Below, piece by piece: positions 19,593 through 28,383 of a DNA stretch of 51,291 nucleotides. Numbering within the stretch: the stretch's first letter is position 1; every line of letters begins with the position of its first letter. The stretch lies in the NCBI RefSeq assembly GCF_024505185.1, contig NZ_JANIBJ010000031.1, forward strand, positions 1 through 51,291, read 5' to 3'. Below the pieces are notes generated by a model. That model was not told where the DNA came from. It did no database searches and saw only the letters and a program-made list of their open reading frames with translations. This DNA comes from Methylomonas subterranea (GTDB taxonomy: Bacteria; Pseudomonadota; Gammaproteobacteria; Methylococcales; Methylomonadaceae). Both the position numbers and the translations under genes were made by a program.

Positions 19593-19782
19593 GAAGGACA
19601 CGCTGATTGAAATTAGGGAATGCGGCTTATGGAATTGCCCACGGATTGGGCCGCGCGGGTTGCGAACTAAACCCGAGTTGGCCATTCGCTTCGATTATCC
19701 GCCAACCACCCGGCCGAAACAACTCGGTCGGTGCCGACGGCCTGCTAAGGAAACCGCGAAGCGGTCGCATGATAATGCTTGG

Positions 19783-19811
19783 TTGACAAGGGTATTTCCA
19801 GCTGATAGCTT
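19783..19811 (+). promoter_or_regulatory. Sigma-70 promoter of the hrcA-grpE-dnaK operon
   Basis: A perfect TTGACA -35 (19783-19788) is separated by 17 bases from TAGCTT (19806-19811). The predicted start, about 19818, falls inside the CIRCE operator. I saw no sigma-32 consensus here, which fits HrcA repression as the heat-shock control. Confidence 0.8.
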
Positions 19812-19814
19812 TCT

Positions 19815-19841
19815 CTGGCACTCGCGTATTTAGAGTGCTAA
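19815..19841 (+). promoter_or_regulatory. CIRCE operator (HrcA binding site)
   Basis: CTGGCACTC-N9-GAGTGCTAA: the right half-site is the exact consensus GAGTGCTAA and the left matches TTAGCACTC at seven of nine positions, with the canonical nine-base spacer. It lies over the predicted transcription start and ten bases before the hrcA start codon, so HrcA should autoregulate this operon. Confidence 0.92.
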
Positions 19842-19850
19842 CAGTCGGCA

Positions 19851-20903
19851 TTGGGTGATGGTGTGGCAAGCAATCAGGATTTAAACGAGAGGTCGCTTTA
19901 CTTATTGAAAACCTTGGTGGAGCGTTATATTCATGACGGTCAGCCGGTGGGGTCGCGGGTACTGTCCAAGGATCCCAATCTAAAGCTGAGTCCGGCCACC
20001 ATCCGCAATGTGATGGCGGACCTGGAAGACATGGGTTTGATACACTCGCCGCACACCTCGGCCGGACGGGTGCCTACCGTCAGCGGTTACCGTTTGTTCG
20101 TCAACAGTCTTTTGACGGTGAAACCGTTGGAATCCAGCGAATTGAACCAATTGCAAAGCAGTTTGCTGACTGAATATGACGGGCCCGGCGATGTATTGAA
20201 CAAAGCCTCGCGCCTGCTTTCCGAGGTGACCAAAATGGCCGGGGTGGTGACCTTGCCGCGCCGGGAAACCGTGACCTTGCGGCATATCGAGTTTTTGCCG
20301 ATGTCCAATACCCGGGTGCTGGTGATATTTGTCACCGACGGTCAGGAAGTGCATAACAAAATCATCCACACCGACCGGCTTTATAGCCCGGCGGAATTGC
20401 AGCAGGCCGCCAATTATCTGAACTCTGTGTATGTTGGCCGCAGTCTGGCCAAGATCAGGGATTTGATCCTGAACGAGATGGAGCAGGATAGCAATCAAGT
20501 CAACCAGGGCATGATGGACGCAGTCTGCATGGCCCGACTGACCTTTGCCCAGCAACCCCAGGACGACTACGTGCTGAGCGGCGAAACCAACTTAATGGGT
20601 TTTTCGGAATTATCGGACATGGAACGTTTAAAACAATTATTCGAAGCCTTCAGTCAGAAACGCGGGGTGATTCATCTGTTGGATCAATGTCTGCAGGCGG
20701 AAGGTGTACAGATTTTTATCGGCGAGGAATCCGGCTACCGGGCCTTCGATCATTGTAGTCTGGTGACGTCCTCGTATTCCATCAACGACGAGGTGGTCGG
20801 GGTATTGGGTGTAATCGGTCCAACCCGCATGGCCTACGAAAAAGTGATTCCCTTTGTCGATGTGACCGCAAAATTATTGGGCGCGGCCTTGAATAGCAAA
20901 TAA
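19851..20903 (+). CDS. hrcA: Heat-inducible transcriptional repressor HrcA
   Basis: A 350-aa repressor that binds CIRCE and is folded by GroEL, coupling chaperone load to heat-shock gene expression. The N-terminal winged helix shows ERSLYLLKTLVERYIHDGQP, VGSRVLSKDPNLKLSPATIR and the IHSPHTSAGRVPT segment. GAF-like dimerisation residues follow, with IFIGEESGYRAFDHCSLV and a C-terminal GVLGVIGPTRMAYEKVIP. The start is TTG at 19851 or GTG at 19863; neither has a strong ribosome site. grpE follows 53 bases later. HrcA is present in only part of the gammaproteobacteria, where sigma-32 usually dominates. Confidence 0.95.
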   Translation: MGDGVASNQDLNERSLYLLKTLVERYIHDGQPVGSRVLSKDPNLKLSPATIRNVMADLEDMGLIHSPHTSAGRVPTVSGYRLFVNSLLTVKPLESSELNQLQSSLLTEYDGPGDVLNKASRLLSEVTKMAGVVTLPRRETVTLRHIEFLPMSNTRVLVIFVTDGQEVHNKIIHTDRLYSPAELQQAANYLNSVYVGRSLAKIRDLILNEMEQDSNQVNQGMMDAVCMARLTFAQQPQDDYVLSGETNLMGFSELSDMERLKQLFEAFSQKRGVIHLLDQCLQAEGVQIFIGEESGYRAFDHCSLVTSSYSINDEVVGVLGVIGPTRMAYEKVIPFVDVTAKLLGAALNSK

Positions 20904-20956
20904 ACGCCCCTATCGTTATAGCCAACTTAGAAAAATGACAACCTTTGGAGTGAACT

Positions 20957-21601
20957 ATGAGTCATCAGCAATCAAGCCACGAACAGCAATCCGATAGTGA
21001 GTTAATCGCTGAAGTGCTTGAGCAAACCAGCGAAGCCCAGGCCGAAGCGGCGCTGGAAGCGGAAGCCGAGCTAGCAACCGAACAGGTCAGCGTCGAGGTG
21101 TTGCAAAAACAACTGGAAGAAGCGCAACAACAGGCTGCCGATAATTTGGACAAAGCCATCCGTACCCTGGCGGAAATGGAAAATCTGAAAAAACGCGTGC
21201 AAAAAGATCTGGAAGACGAACGCAAATACGGCTTGGCCAGATTCGCCAAGGAGTTGTTGAGCGTTTTGGACAGTCTGGAATTGGGCATTCAAGCGGCCGC
21301 CGGCGACAGTCCGGAAGTGGTCAAGCTGCGCGAAGGCAGCGAATTGACCATGAAGCAGTTCGAAACCGTATTCGCCAAATTCAATATCGAAACCGTCGAC
21401 CCGACCGGTCAGCCGTTTAATCCGGAATTCCATCAGGCCATGGTGATGCAGCCCAGTTCCACAGTGGCGCCGAATCATGTGATTACCGTATTCCAGAAAG
21501 GCTATGTGTTGAACGGCCGCTTATTGCGTCCGGCCATGGTGGTAGTGGCCAAGGCCGAAGATAAGCCGGCCGATAACGCAAAAATTGATGAGCAGGCTTG
21601 A
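20957..21601 (+). CDS. grpE: Nucleotide exchange factor GrpE
   Basis: A 214-aa cochaperone that releases ADP from DnaK. A Glu/Gln/Ala-rich N-terminal region and a long coiled coil (about residues 45-95) lead into the conserved NLKKRVQKDLEDERKYGLAR segment. The C-terminal beta domain has FNPEFHQAMVMQPSS, followed by VFQKGYVLNGRLLRPAMVVV. GGAGTG lies seven bases before the ATG. It lies between hrcA and dnaK on the CIRCE-controlled transcript. Length is slightly above the E. coli protein because of the N-terminal extension. Confidence 0.96.
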   Translation: MSHQQSSHEQQSDSELIAEVLEQTSEAQAEAALEAEAELATEQVSVEVLQKQLEEAQQQAADNLDKAIRTLAEMENLKKRVQKDLEDERKYGLARFAKELLSVLDSLELGIQAAAGDSPEVVKLREGSELTMKQFETVFAKFNIETVDPTGQPFNPEFHQAMVMQPSSTVAPNHVITVFQKGYVLNGRLLRPAMVVVAKAEDKPADNAKIDEQA

Positions 21602-21673
21602 AATTCAAACGATCAACCGCATATCGCTAACAAATTCTTAAACTAACTACTAATTCAAGTCTGGAGAAATTCA

Positions 21674-23611
21674 ATGGCTAAAATGATCGGCATCGATTTA
21701 GGAACCACCAACTCTTGCGTGGCCGTGCTGGAAAACGGTACCGCGCGGGTTATCGAAAACAGCGAAGGCGCGCGCACCACGCCATCCATCATCGCCTTCA
21801 CCGGCGACAACGAAGTTTTGGTCGGTCAATCCGCCAAGCGTCAAGCGGTCACCAACCCTGAAAATACCCTGTTTGCGATCAAACGTTTGATCGGTCGTCG
21901 CTTCAAGGAAGACGCGGTGCAAAAAGACATCAAAATGGTGCCTTACAAAATTATGGAAGCCAACAACGGCGACGCTTGGGTGGAATGCCACGGTAAAAAA
22001 ATGGCACCGCCCGAAGTGTCTTCGCGCGTATTGATGAAACTGAAAAAAGACGCCGAAGCGTTTTTGGGCGAGGAAGTCACCGAAGCGGTGATTACCGTAC
22101 CGGCCTATTTCAACGACTCGCAACGTCAAGCGACCAAAGACGCCGGCCGTATCGCAGGCTTGGACGTCAAACGCATCATCAACGAGCCGACCGCGGCGGC
22201 GTTGGCGTTCGGCATGGATAAACCCAAAGGCGACACCACCATCGCGGTCTATGACTTGGGCGGCGGTACTTTCGATATTTCCATCATCGAAATCGCCGAA
22301 ATCGAAGGCGAGCACCAGTTCGAAGTATTGGCCACCAACGGCGATACCTTCCTGGGCGGCGAAGACTTCGACTTGCGCATCATCGATTTCCTGGCCGGCG
22401 AGTTCAAAAAAGACAGCGGCATCGATTTGCACAACGACCCGCTGGCGTTGCAACGTCTGAAGGAAGCGGCGGAAAAAGCCAAAATCGAATTGTCGTCTTC
22501 CGAGCAAACCGATATCAACCTGCCGTACATCACTGCCGATGCCTCGGGTCCGAAGCATTTGAACGTCAAATTGACTCGCGCCAAACTGGAATCGCTAGTT
22601 GACGATTTGATCGAACGCACCAAGGGCCCATGCCTGCAGGCGATTAAAGACGCCGGTATTTCCACGGCGAAAATCAACGACGTGATTTTGGTCGGCGGCC
22701 AAACCCGGATGCCGAAAGTGCAAGCTTTCGTCAAGGAACTGTTCGGCAAAGAACCGCGCAAAGACGTCAACCCCGACGAAGCGGTGGCCTTGGGTGCGGC
22801 GATTCAAGCCGGCGTATTGGGTGGCGACGTTAAAGACGTTTTGCTGCTGGACGTGACTCCGCTGTCATTGGGTATCGAAACCCTGGGCGGCGTGATGACC
22901 AAGCTGATCGAGAAAAACACCACCATCCCGACCAACGCTTCGCAAGTGTTCTCGACCGCCGACGACAACCAAACGGCTGTCACCGTGCACGTGCTGCAAG
23001 GCGAACGCGAGATGGCTTCCGGCAACAAATCGCTGGGCCGCTTCGACCTGCAGGACATTCCGCCGGCGCCGCGCGGTATTCCGCAAATCGAAGTGTCGTT
23101 CGACATCGACGCCAATGGTATTCTGAACGTGTCGGCCAAAGACAAGGCCACCGGCAAGAAACAGTCTATCGTCATCAAGGCCTCCAGCGGTTTGTCGGAT
23201 GATGAAGTCGAGCGCATGATCAAGGACGCCGAAGCGCATGCCGACGAAGACCGTAAGTTGAAAGAATTGGTTTCCGCACGTAATAGCGCGGAGGGCATGA
23301 TCCACGCCACCGAAAAATCCATGAAGGAACTCGGCGACCAAGTCAGCGGCGATGAAAAATCGGCCATCGAATCGGCGATCAAAGACTTGCAAGCCGTGCT
23401 GAAATCCGACGACAAAGACGCCATTGAAGCCAAAACCAACGCCTTGACCGAGCTGTCCGGTAAACTGGCCGAACGGGTCTACGCGCAAAAAGGCGGCGAA
23501 GCGGGCGCGGCGGGCGGCCACGAGCATGCGTCCGGCGGCCAACAACAAGCCGAGCCGGACCACGACGTGGTTGATGCGGAGTTTGAGGAAGTTAAGGACG
23601 ACCATAAGTAA
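21674..23611 (+). CDS. dnaK: Chaperone DnaK (Hsp70)
   Basis: A 645-aa ATP-dependent chaperone. The N-terminal ATPase has [43 protein letters not shown] and VGGQTRMP. The linker is [19 protein letters not shown]. The substrate domain carries [20 protein letters not shown], and a lid with a Gly/Ala/His/Gln-rich tail ends in EEVKDD. The lid contains the gammaproteobacterial-type insertion pattern. CTGGAGAA precedes the ATG. dnaJ normally follows directly, but here a 1.56-kb insertion of repeats and toxin-antitoxin genes lies between them. Confidence 0.98.
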   Translation: MAKMIGIDLGTTNSCVAVLENGTARVIENSEGARTTPSIIAFTGDNEVLVGQSAKRQAVTNPENTLFAIKRLIGRRFKEDAVQKDIKMVPYKIMEANNGDAWVECHGKKMAPPEVSSRVLMKLKKDAEAFLGEEVTEAVITVPAYFNDSQRQATKDAGRIAGLDVKRIINEPTAAALAFGMDKPKGDTTIAVYDLGGGTFDISIIEIAEIEGEHQFEVLATNGDTFLGGEDFDLRIIDFLAGEFKKDSGIDLHNDPLALQRLKEAAEKAKIELSSSEQTDINLPYITADASGPKHLNVKLTRAKLESLVDDLIERTKGPCLQAIKDAGISTAKINDVILVGGQTRMPKVQAFVKELFGKEPRKDVNPDEAVALGAAIQAGVLGGDVKDVLLLDVTPLSLGIETLGGVMTKLIEKNTTIPTNASQVFSTADDNQTAVTVHVLQGEREMASGNKSLGRFDLQDIPPAPRGIPQIEVSFDIDANGILNVSAKDKATGKKQSIVIKASSGLSDDEVERMIKDAEAHADEDRKLKELVSARNSAEGMIHATEKSMKELGDQVSGDEKSAIESAIKDLQAVLKSDDKDAIEAKTNALTELSGKLAERVYAQKGGEAGAAGGHEHASGGQQQAEPDHDVVDAEFEEVKDDHK

Positions 23612-23619
23612 AGCTTTAC

Positions 23620-23643
23620 GGTAAGCGCGTCATGGCGCTTACC
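23620..23643 (+). terminator. Hairpin after dnaK, possible weak terminator
   Basis: GGTAAGCGC (23620-23628) pairs perfectly with GCGCTTACC (23635-23643) around a six-base loop, nine bases after the dnaK stop. There is no good T-tract, so it may instead protect the 3' end or attenuate read-through into dnaJ. Confidence 0.5.
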
Positions 23644-23870
23644 GATGCTTTAGATAGTCCACATTCGGCGGAACGCGGACTGGCGTGTCCGCCTTAGGTG
23701 TTTAAAAGCGGTTTTAAATTCCGCTAGTCTAAAAATTGGAAAGTCCGAGTAGGTCCGATTACGCTATCGCTAATCGGAGCTACCGTGATTTGATATTGCT
23801 TGGCATACACCGATTCAATCGGAACGTATAACGAAGTGTTGTAGGGTACGCATCGCGTACCTATTAAAAT

Positions 23871-23927
23871 ATGCAACCTGCGGTTTCAGAAGTCAAAGAA
23901 TTGCTTCGCCTGCGTAGGTCCGATTAG
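23871..23927 (+). pseudogene. Truncated first copy of the antitoxin-like gene
   Basis: ATG at 23871 begins MQPAVSEVKELL, nearly identical to the first twelve codons of the intact gene at 24395 and of the second broken copy at 24000. After codon 12 the reading frame runs into a GTAGGTCCGATTAG palindrome and stops at 23925-23927. The gene was evidently cut by, or recombined at, the repeat. Confidence 0.75.
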
Positions 23928-23999
23928 CGGAGATTAGTCGGACGCATGTTCCGAGTTTTGTAGGGTACACATCGCGTACCGTTTTGTTTTTAGGGGGGG

Positions 24000-24169
24000 A
24001 TGCAAACTGCCGTTTCAGAAGTTAAAGAATTGCTAAACAAACTTCCTGAAGAAAGCAGTTATGAAGACATTTATATGTGATCGCGAAAATACAGCAAGCA
24101 ATAGCTCGGGCGGAAACCGAAGGTACTGTTTCACACGAGGAAGTCGAAAAACAATTCGATTGTATGTAA
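24000..24169 (+). pseudogene. Degenerate second copy of the antitoxin-like gene
   Basis: Starts at ATG 24000 with MQTAVSEVKELLNKLPEESS. Compared with the copy at 24395 it has lost about ten bases after codon 24 (near 24075), which shifts the frame to a TGA at 24078. The downstream sequence still aligns to the end, including EEVEKQFDCM-type codons and a TAA at 24167-24169. It is a clear pseudogene of a recent duplication. Confidence 0.85.
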
Positions 24170-24394
24170 GGTTAAGCCCGTAGGTCCGATTTGCGGAGCG
24201 TAATCGGACGCAGGTTCGGAATAAAAACGTTCCTCCGATTACGCTATCGCTAATCGGAGCTACCTTGATTCGATATTGGTCGGTATAACGATTCTATCGG
24301 AATGTATTTACACAAGGCTGAAAAGAATCAAATTAGTAATATTTGTAGTCACTTAGGGTACGCACCGCATACTTTTTGTTTTTGCGAGGTAGAT

Positions 24395-24574
24395 ATGCAA
24401 GCTGCTGTTACGGGAGTCAAAGAATTACTGAATCGATTGCCTGAAGAAAGCAGTTTTGAAGACATCCAATACCACTTGTATGTAATTGCCAAAATCCAAC
24501 AAGGCTTGGCCAGGGTGGAGTCGGAAGATGCGGTTCCTCACGAAGAAGTCGAAAAACAATTCGATTGTATGTAA
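24395..24574 (+). CDS. Small antitoxin-like protein (intact copy)
   Basis: A 59-aa protein beginning MQAAVTGVKELLNRLPEESS, then FEDIQYHLYVIAKIQQGLA and ending HEEVEKQFDCM. It resembles short helical antitoxins that often precede RelE/ParE toxins. The ATG at 24395 has GCGAGGT upstream; a longer in-frame reading from 24302 is rejected because it has no ribosome site and the broken paralogues start at the same Met. Two degenerate copies lie upstream. The second antitoxin-type gene starts 41 bases downstream. Confidence 0.7.
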   Translation: MQAAVTGVKELLNRLPEESSFEDIQYHLYVIAKIQQGLARVESEDAVPHEEVEKQFDCM

Positions 24575-24615
24575 GGTTAAGTACAAACTTCCAAGGTGTT
24601 TTTGAGGTAAAAATA

Positions 24616-24840
24616 ATGGATCGCACAGTAATCGAACGCGAAGCTCTTCATCTTCCTGCATCGGAACGTGCCAAACTTGCTCATGCTTTGTTGTTAAGTT
24701 TAGAAAGCCTCTCTGATACGGAATTGCAGGAGGCGTGGCTGGACGAAGCGCAAAGACGTGCTGACGAAATAGATCAAGGTTTAGTTGAGTTGATTTCCGC
24801 CGAGGAAGTCAGCGCTAAAGCGCGTTTATTATTGAAATGA
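24616..24840 (+). CDS. Addiction-module antitoxin (Unstab_antitox-like)
   Basis: A 74-aa protein of the putative addiction module component family (TIGR02574/PF09720). It begins MDRTVIEREALHLPASERA, then KLAHALLLSLESLSDTELQE, with the conserved WLDEAQRRADEIDQG and a Glu-rich tail ending AKARLLLK. GAGGT lies eight bases before the ATG at 24616. Its stop overlaps the toxin start (ATGA), the usual arrangement for antitoxin-first modules. It should neutralise the protein encoded at 24837 and repress the operon. Confidence 0.88.
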   Translation: MDRTVIEREALHLPASERAKLAHALLLSLESLSDTELQEAWLDEAQRRADEIDQGLVELISAEEVSAKARLLLK

Positions 24841-25130
24841 GTTATCGGTTTCATCCAGGTGCCGAACATGAGCATTTTGAAATTATCGGGTTTAACGAAT
24901 CGCGACAGTCCGGCTTAGGCGTCGCCTATTTGATGGAATTTGAAAATTTGATGCATCGTGTCGCCAATATGCCGGGACGTTATCGAGTTGAGAGGAAACC
25001 CAATATTCGAGCGGTTTCCCTTTTTAAATTCCCTTATCGAATCATTTTTAGGGACGCCCCTGCAGGAATACAAGTTTTAGCGGTTTCGCATAAGAAAAGA
25101 CGGCCTGATTATTGGTTAGGTCGGTTGTAG
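24837..25130 (+). CDS. RelE/ParE-family toxin
   Basis: A 97-aa toxin-fold protein. FHPGAEHEHFEIIGFNESRQ, GRYRVERKPNIRAVSLFKFP and YRIIFRD form the family beta-sheet core, and the C terminus AVSHKKRRPDYWLGRL carries the RRPxYW signature of this ParE/RelE subgroup. It starts inside the antitoxin stop codon. Whether it cuts mRNA on the ribosome or poisons gyrase cannot be told from the sequence. The pair sits between dnaK and dnaJ, where toxin-antitoxin genes are not part of the usual operon. Confidence 0.9.
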   Translation: MSYRFHPGAEHEHFEIIGFNESRQSGLGVAYLMEFENLMHRVANMPGRYRVERKPNIRAVSLFKFPYRIIFRDAPAGIQVLAVSHKKRRPDYWLGRL

Positions 25131-25173
25131 CTAAATTTACCCATACTTAAGAAACAATATTCAAGAAAAATAA

Positions 25174-26316
25174 ATGGCCGCAAAAGAAGATTTTTACAAA
25201 CTGCTGGAAGTTGACCGTAACGCCAGCGAAGCCGAGATCAAAAAAAGCTATCGCAAGATGGCGATGAAATTTCATCCGGACCGAAACAAGGACAATCCCG
25301 AGGAAGCCGAGAAAAAATTCAAGCTGATCAAGGAAGCTTACGAGGTGTTGTCCGACCCGAAAAAACGTTCGGCTTACGACCAGTTCGGTCATGCCGGCGT
25401 CGACCCGTCCATGGGTGGGCGCGGTGGCTTCAGCGGCGCGGAAAGTTTCAGCGACATTTTCGGCGATGTGTTCGGCGATATTTTCGGAGGGGCCGGCGGG
25501 CGTCAACAGCGTAGCAATGTGCAGCGCGGCGCCGATTTGCGTTACAACCTCGAATTGACGCTGGAAGAGGCGGTCGGCGGTACCGAAGCGGTGGTCAAGG
25601 TGCCGGTGTTGGTGGCCTGCGGCGAATGTAACGGTTCCGGCGCCCGGAAGGGCAGCAGCCCGGTTACCTGTAGTACCTGCCACGGCCATGGCCAAGTCCG
25701 CATGCAGCAGGGCTTTTTCTCGGTGCAACAAACCTGTCCGACCTGTCACGGTAGCGGTAAACAGATCAAGGATCCCTGCCCGAAGTGCTACGGCCAGGGC
25801 CGGGTGCAGGAAACCAAAACCCTCAATGTCAAGGTGCCGCCCGGCGTGGATAGCGGCGACAGAATTCGCTTGGCGGGCGAGGGCGAAGCCGGTTTGAACG
25901 GCGGTCCTTCCGGCGATTTGTATGTACAGGTGCAGGTCAAGGATCACGCCATCTTTACCCGTGATGGCGCCAACCTGTATTGCGAGGTGCCTATCAGCTT
26001 TCCGACCGCCTGCCTGGGCGGCGAGTTGGAAGTGCCGACCCTGGATGGCAAGGTCAAGCTGAAAATTCCAGCCGAAACCCAGACCGGTAAACTGTTCCGC
26101 TTGCGCGGCAAGGGTGTCAAACCGGTGCGCGGCGGTCCGGTGGGCGACCTGTTGTGTCGGGTGCAAATTGAAACGCCGGTGCGTCTGACGAAAGAGCAGC
26201 AATCTCTGGTCGAGCAACTGCAGGCCTCCCTGAGTGGCGGCGGCAAGCAACATAGTCCGCAGGAACACGGCTGGCTGGATGGTGTGAAAAGCTTTTTCGA
26301 TAAATTGACGGGATAG
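25174..26316 (+). CDS. dnaJ: Chaperone DnaJ (Hsp40)
   Basis: A 380-aa type I J-protein that delivers substrates to DnaK and stimulates its ATPase. The J domain holds HPD at residues 34-36 (KFHPDRN). A Gly/Phe-rich region follows ([20 protein letters not shown]). Four CxxCxGxG zinc motifs ([32 protein letters not shown]) and the C-terminal client-binding domains complete the usual architecture. No strong ribosome site is visible; AAGAAAAATAA precedes the ATG. It is displaced from dnaK by the toxin-antitoxin insertion and may depend on read-through or its own promoter. Confidence 0.97.
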   Translation: MAAKEDFYKLLEVDRNASEAEIKKSYRKMAMKFHPDRNKDNPEEAEKKFKLIKEAYEVLSDPKKRSAYDQFGHAGVDPSMGGRGGFSGAESFSDIFGDVFGDIFGGAGGRQQRSNVQRGADLRYNLELTLEEAVGGTEAVVKVPVLVACGECNGSGARKGSSPVTCSTCHGHGQVRMQQGFFSVQQTCPTCHGSGKQIKDPCPKCYGQGRVQETKTLNVKVPPGVDSGDRIRLAGEGEAGLNGGPSGDLYVQVQVKDHAIFTRDGANLYCEVPISFPTACLGGELEVPTLDGKVKLKIPAETQTGKLFRLRGKGVKPVRGGPVGDLLCRVQIETPVRLTKEQQSLVEQLQASLSGGGKQHSPQEHGWLDGVKSFFDKLTG

Positions 26317-27129
<813 letters not shown>

Positions 27130-27181
27130 TGACCAAATCGGCATAATTTCGTAAAATTGCCCCCAGTTTTAACTCTTTTGG

Positions 27182-27211
27182 AACGGGATCAGTCGTCAGG
27201 CTCATCCCGTT
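27182..27211 (+). terminator. Hairpin in the dapB-carA gap
   Basis: AACGGGAT (27182-27189) pairs with ATCCCGTT (27204-27211) around a 14-base loop and is followed by TTCTAC. It lies 24 bases before the carA start. It could terminate dapB transcripts or act as an attenuator for carAB. The T-tract is short, so strength is uncertain. Confidence 0.45.
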
Positions 27212-27234
27212 TTCTACATCTAAGGTGGCCAATC

Positions 27235-28368
27235 TTGAATAAACCTGCATTACTGGTATTGGAAGACGGTACGGAGTTTCACGGCATTTCGATAGGTGCC
27301 GACGGCTGCTCCGTGGGAGAAGTGGTTTTTAACACCGCGCTCACCGGCTATCAGGAAATACTCAGCGATCCTTCCTACGCCCGGCAGATCGTCACGCTGA
27401 CCTATCCGCACATCGGCAACGTCGGCTGCAACAACGAAGACGATGAAGCGGCGGCCGTATTCGCCAGCGGTCTCGTAGTGCGCGACTTGCCGTTATTGGC
27501 CAGCAGCTGGCGCATGCAACAAACCTTGCCGGAATATCTGCGGGAGCACAAGGTGGTGGCGATAGCCGATATCGACACCCGCAAATTGACCCGCTTGCTG
27601 CGGGACAAGGGCGCGCAACGCGGTTGCATCATGGCCGGCGAAACGGTCGACGTCGCGGTCGCAAAGCAGGCTATCGAGGGATTTCCCGGCTTGCAAGGCA
27701 TGGATTTGGCCAAGGAGGTGACGACGGATAAGGTATATGAATGGACTCAAGGCATATGGAAACTCGGGCGCGGCCACACGGAAGCGCCGAATTTGCAAAA
27801 GCACGTGGTGGCCTACGATTTTGGCGTCAAACGCAACATTTTGCGCCTGTTGGCGGACCGCGGCTGCCGGGTCACCGTGGTACCGGCAACCACGCCGGCC
27901 GCGGAGGTTTTGGCCATGCGCCCGGACGGCGTATTTTTATCCAACGGCCCCGGCGACCCAGAGCCGTGTACCTATGCAATTGAAGCCATCAAAACCATAC
28001 TGGAACAAAAAATCCCGCTGTTCGGCATCTGCCTGGGGCACCAGTTACTGGCCTTGGCCAGCGGAGCCAAGACCGAAAAAATGAAATTCGGCCATCACGG
28101 TGCCAATCATCCGGTGCAGGAACTTGCCAGCGGCCGGGTCATGATCAGTAGCCAGAACCACGGTTTCGCGGTCAGTGCGGACAGTTTGCCGGCCAATTTG
28201 CAAGCCACGTATAAATCGTTGTTCGACGGTAGTTTGCAAGGCATAGCCCGTACCGACGCGCCTGCTTTCAGTTTTCAGGGGCACCCGGAAGCCAGCCCCG
28301 GTCCGCATGATGTCGAGGCCTTGTTCGACGATTTCATGGTGCTGATGAACCAGCCCCGTTCCGCTTAA
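27235..28368 (+). CDS. carA: Carbamoyl-phosphate synthase small subunit
   Basis: A 377-aa glutaminase subunit that feeds ammonia to CarB for carbamoyl phosphate synthesis (arginine and pyrimidines). Class I amidotransferase residues are Cys266 in FGICLGHQ and His350/Glu352 in FQGHPEAS. The N-terminal domain has [17 protein letters not shown] and DIDTRKLTR. The start is TTG at 27235: AAGGTGG lies just upstream and the N terminus [16 protein letters not shown] matches the family. An earlier in-frame TTG at 27157 would add 26 unlikely residues across the hairpin. It is coupled to carB, 15 bases downstream. Confidence 0.96.
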   Translation: MNKPALLVLEDGTEFHGISIGADGCSVGEVVFNTALTGYQEILSDPSYARQIVTLTYPHIGNVGCNNEDDEAAAVFASGLVVRDLPLLASSWRMQQTLPEYLREHKVVAIADIDTRKLTRLLRDKGAQRGCIMAGETVDVAVAKQAIEGFPGLQGMDLAKEVTTDKVYEWTQGIWKLGRGHTEAPNLQKHVVAYDFGVKRNILRLLADRGCRVTVVPATTPAAEVLAMRPDGVFLSNGPGDPEPCTYAIEAIKTILEQKIPLFGICLGHQLLALASGAKTEKMKFGHHGANHPVQELASGRVMISSQNHGFAVSADSLPANLQATYKSLFDGSLQGIARTDAPAFSFQGHPEASPGPHDVEALFDDFMVLMNQPRSA

Positions 28369-28383
28369 GTGTTATAGAGTCCT

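Larger units (their letters stand above)
23749..24264. repeat. Cluster of GTAGG-type palindromic repeats
   Basis: At least six related palindromes occur here. TCCGATTA/TAATCGGA arms are at 23754-23778 and again at 24234-24258, both followed by GCTACC and a similar flank. GTAGGTCCGATT-type copies are at 23914-23946 and 24180-24212. GTAGGGTACGCATCGCGTACC is at 23841-23861, with a variant at 23960-23980. Together with the broken antitoxin copies they show local tandem duplication with a period of about 480 bases. The rest of the 23612-24394 gap has no intact gene. Confidence 0.85.

Noticed and set aside
19627-19869. 80-codon minus-strand frame between the aminotransferase and hrcA
   Set aside because: It covers the hrcA promoter and CIRCE element and has no protein features.
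23749-24264. CRISPR array
   Set aside because: The repeats are palindromic, irregularly spaced, variable in sequence and interrupted by gene fragments; there are no uniform spacers and no cas genes.
24302-24394. Upstream extension of the 59-aa antitoxin-like gene
   Set aside because: No ribosome site; the two broken paralogues share only the part from the Met at 24395.
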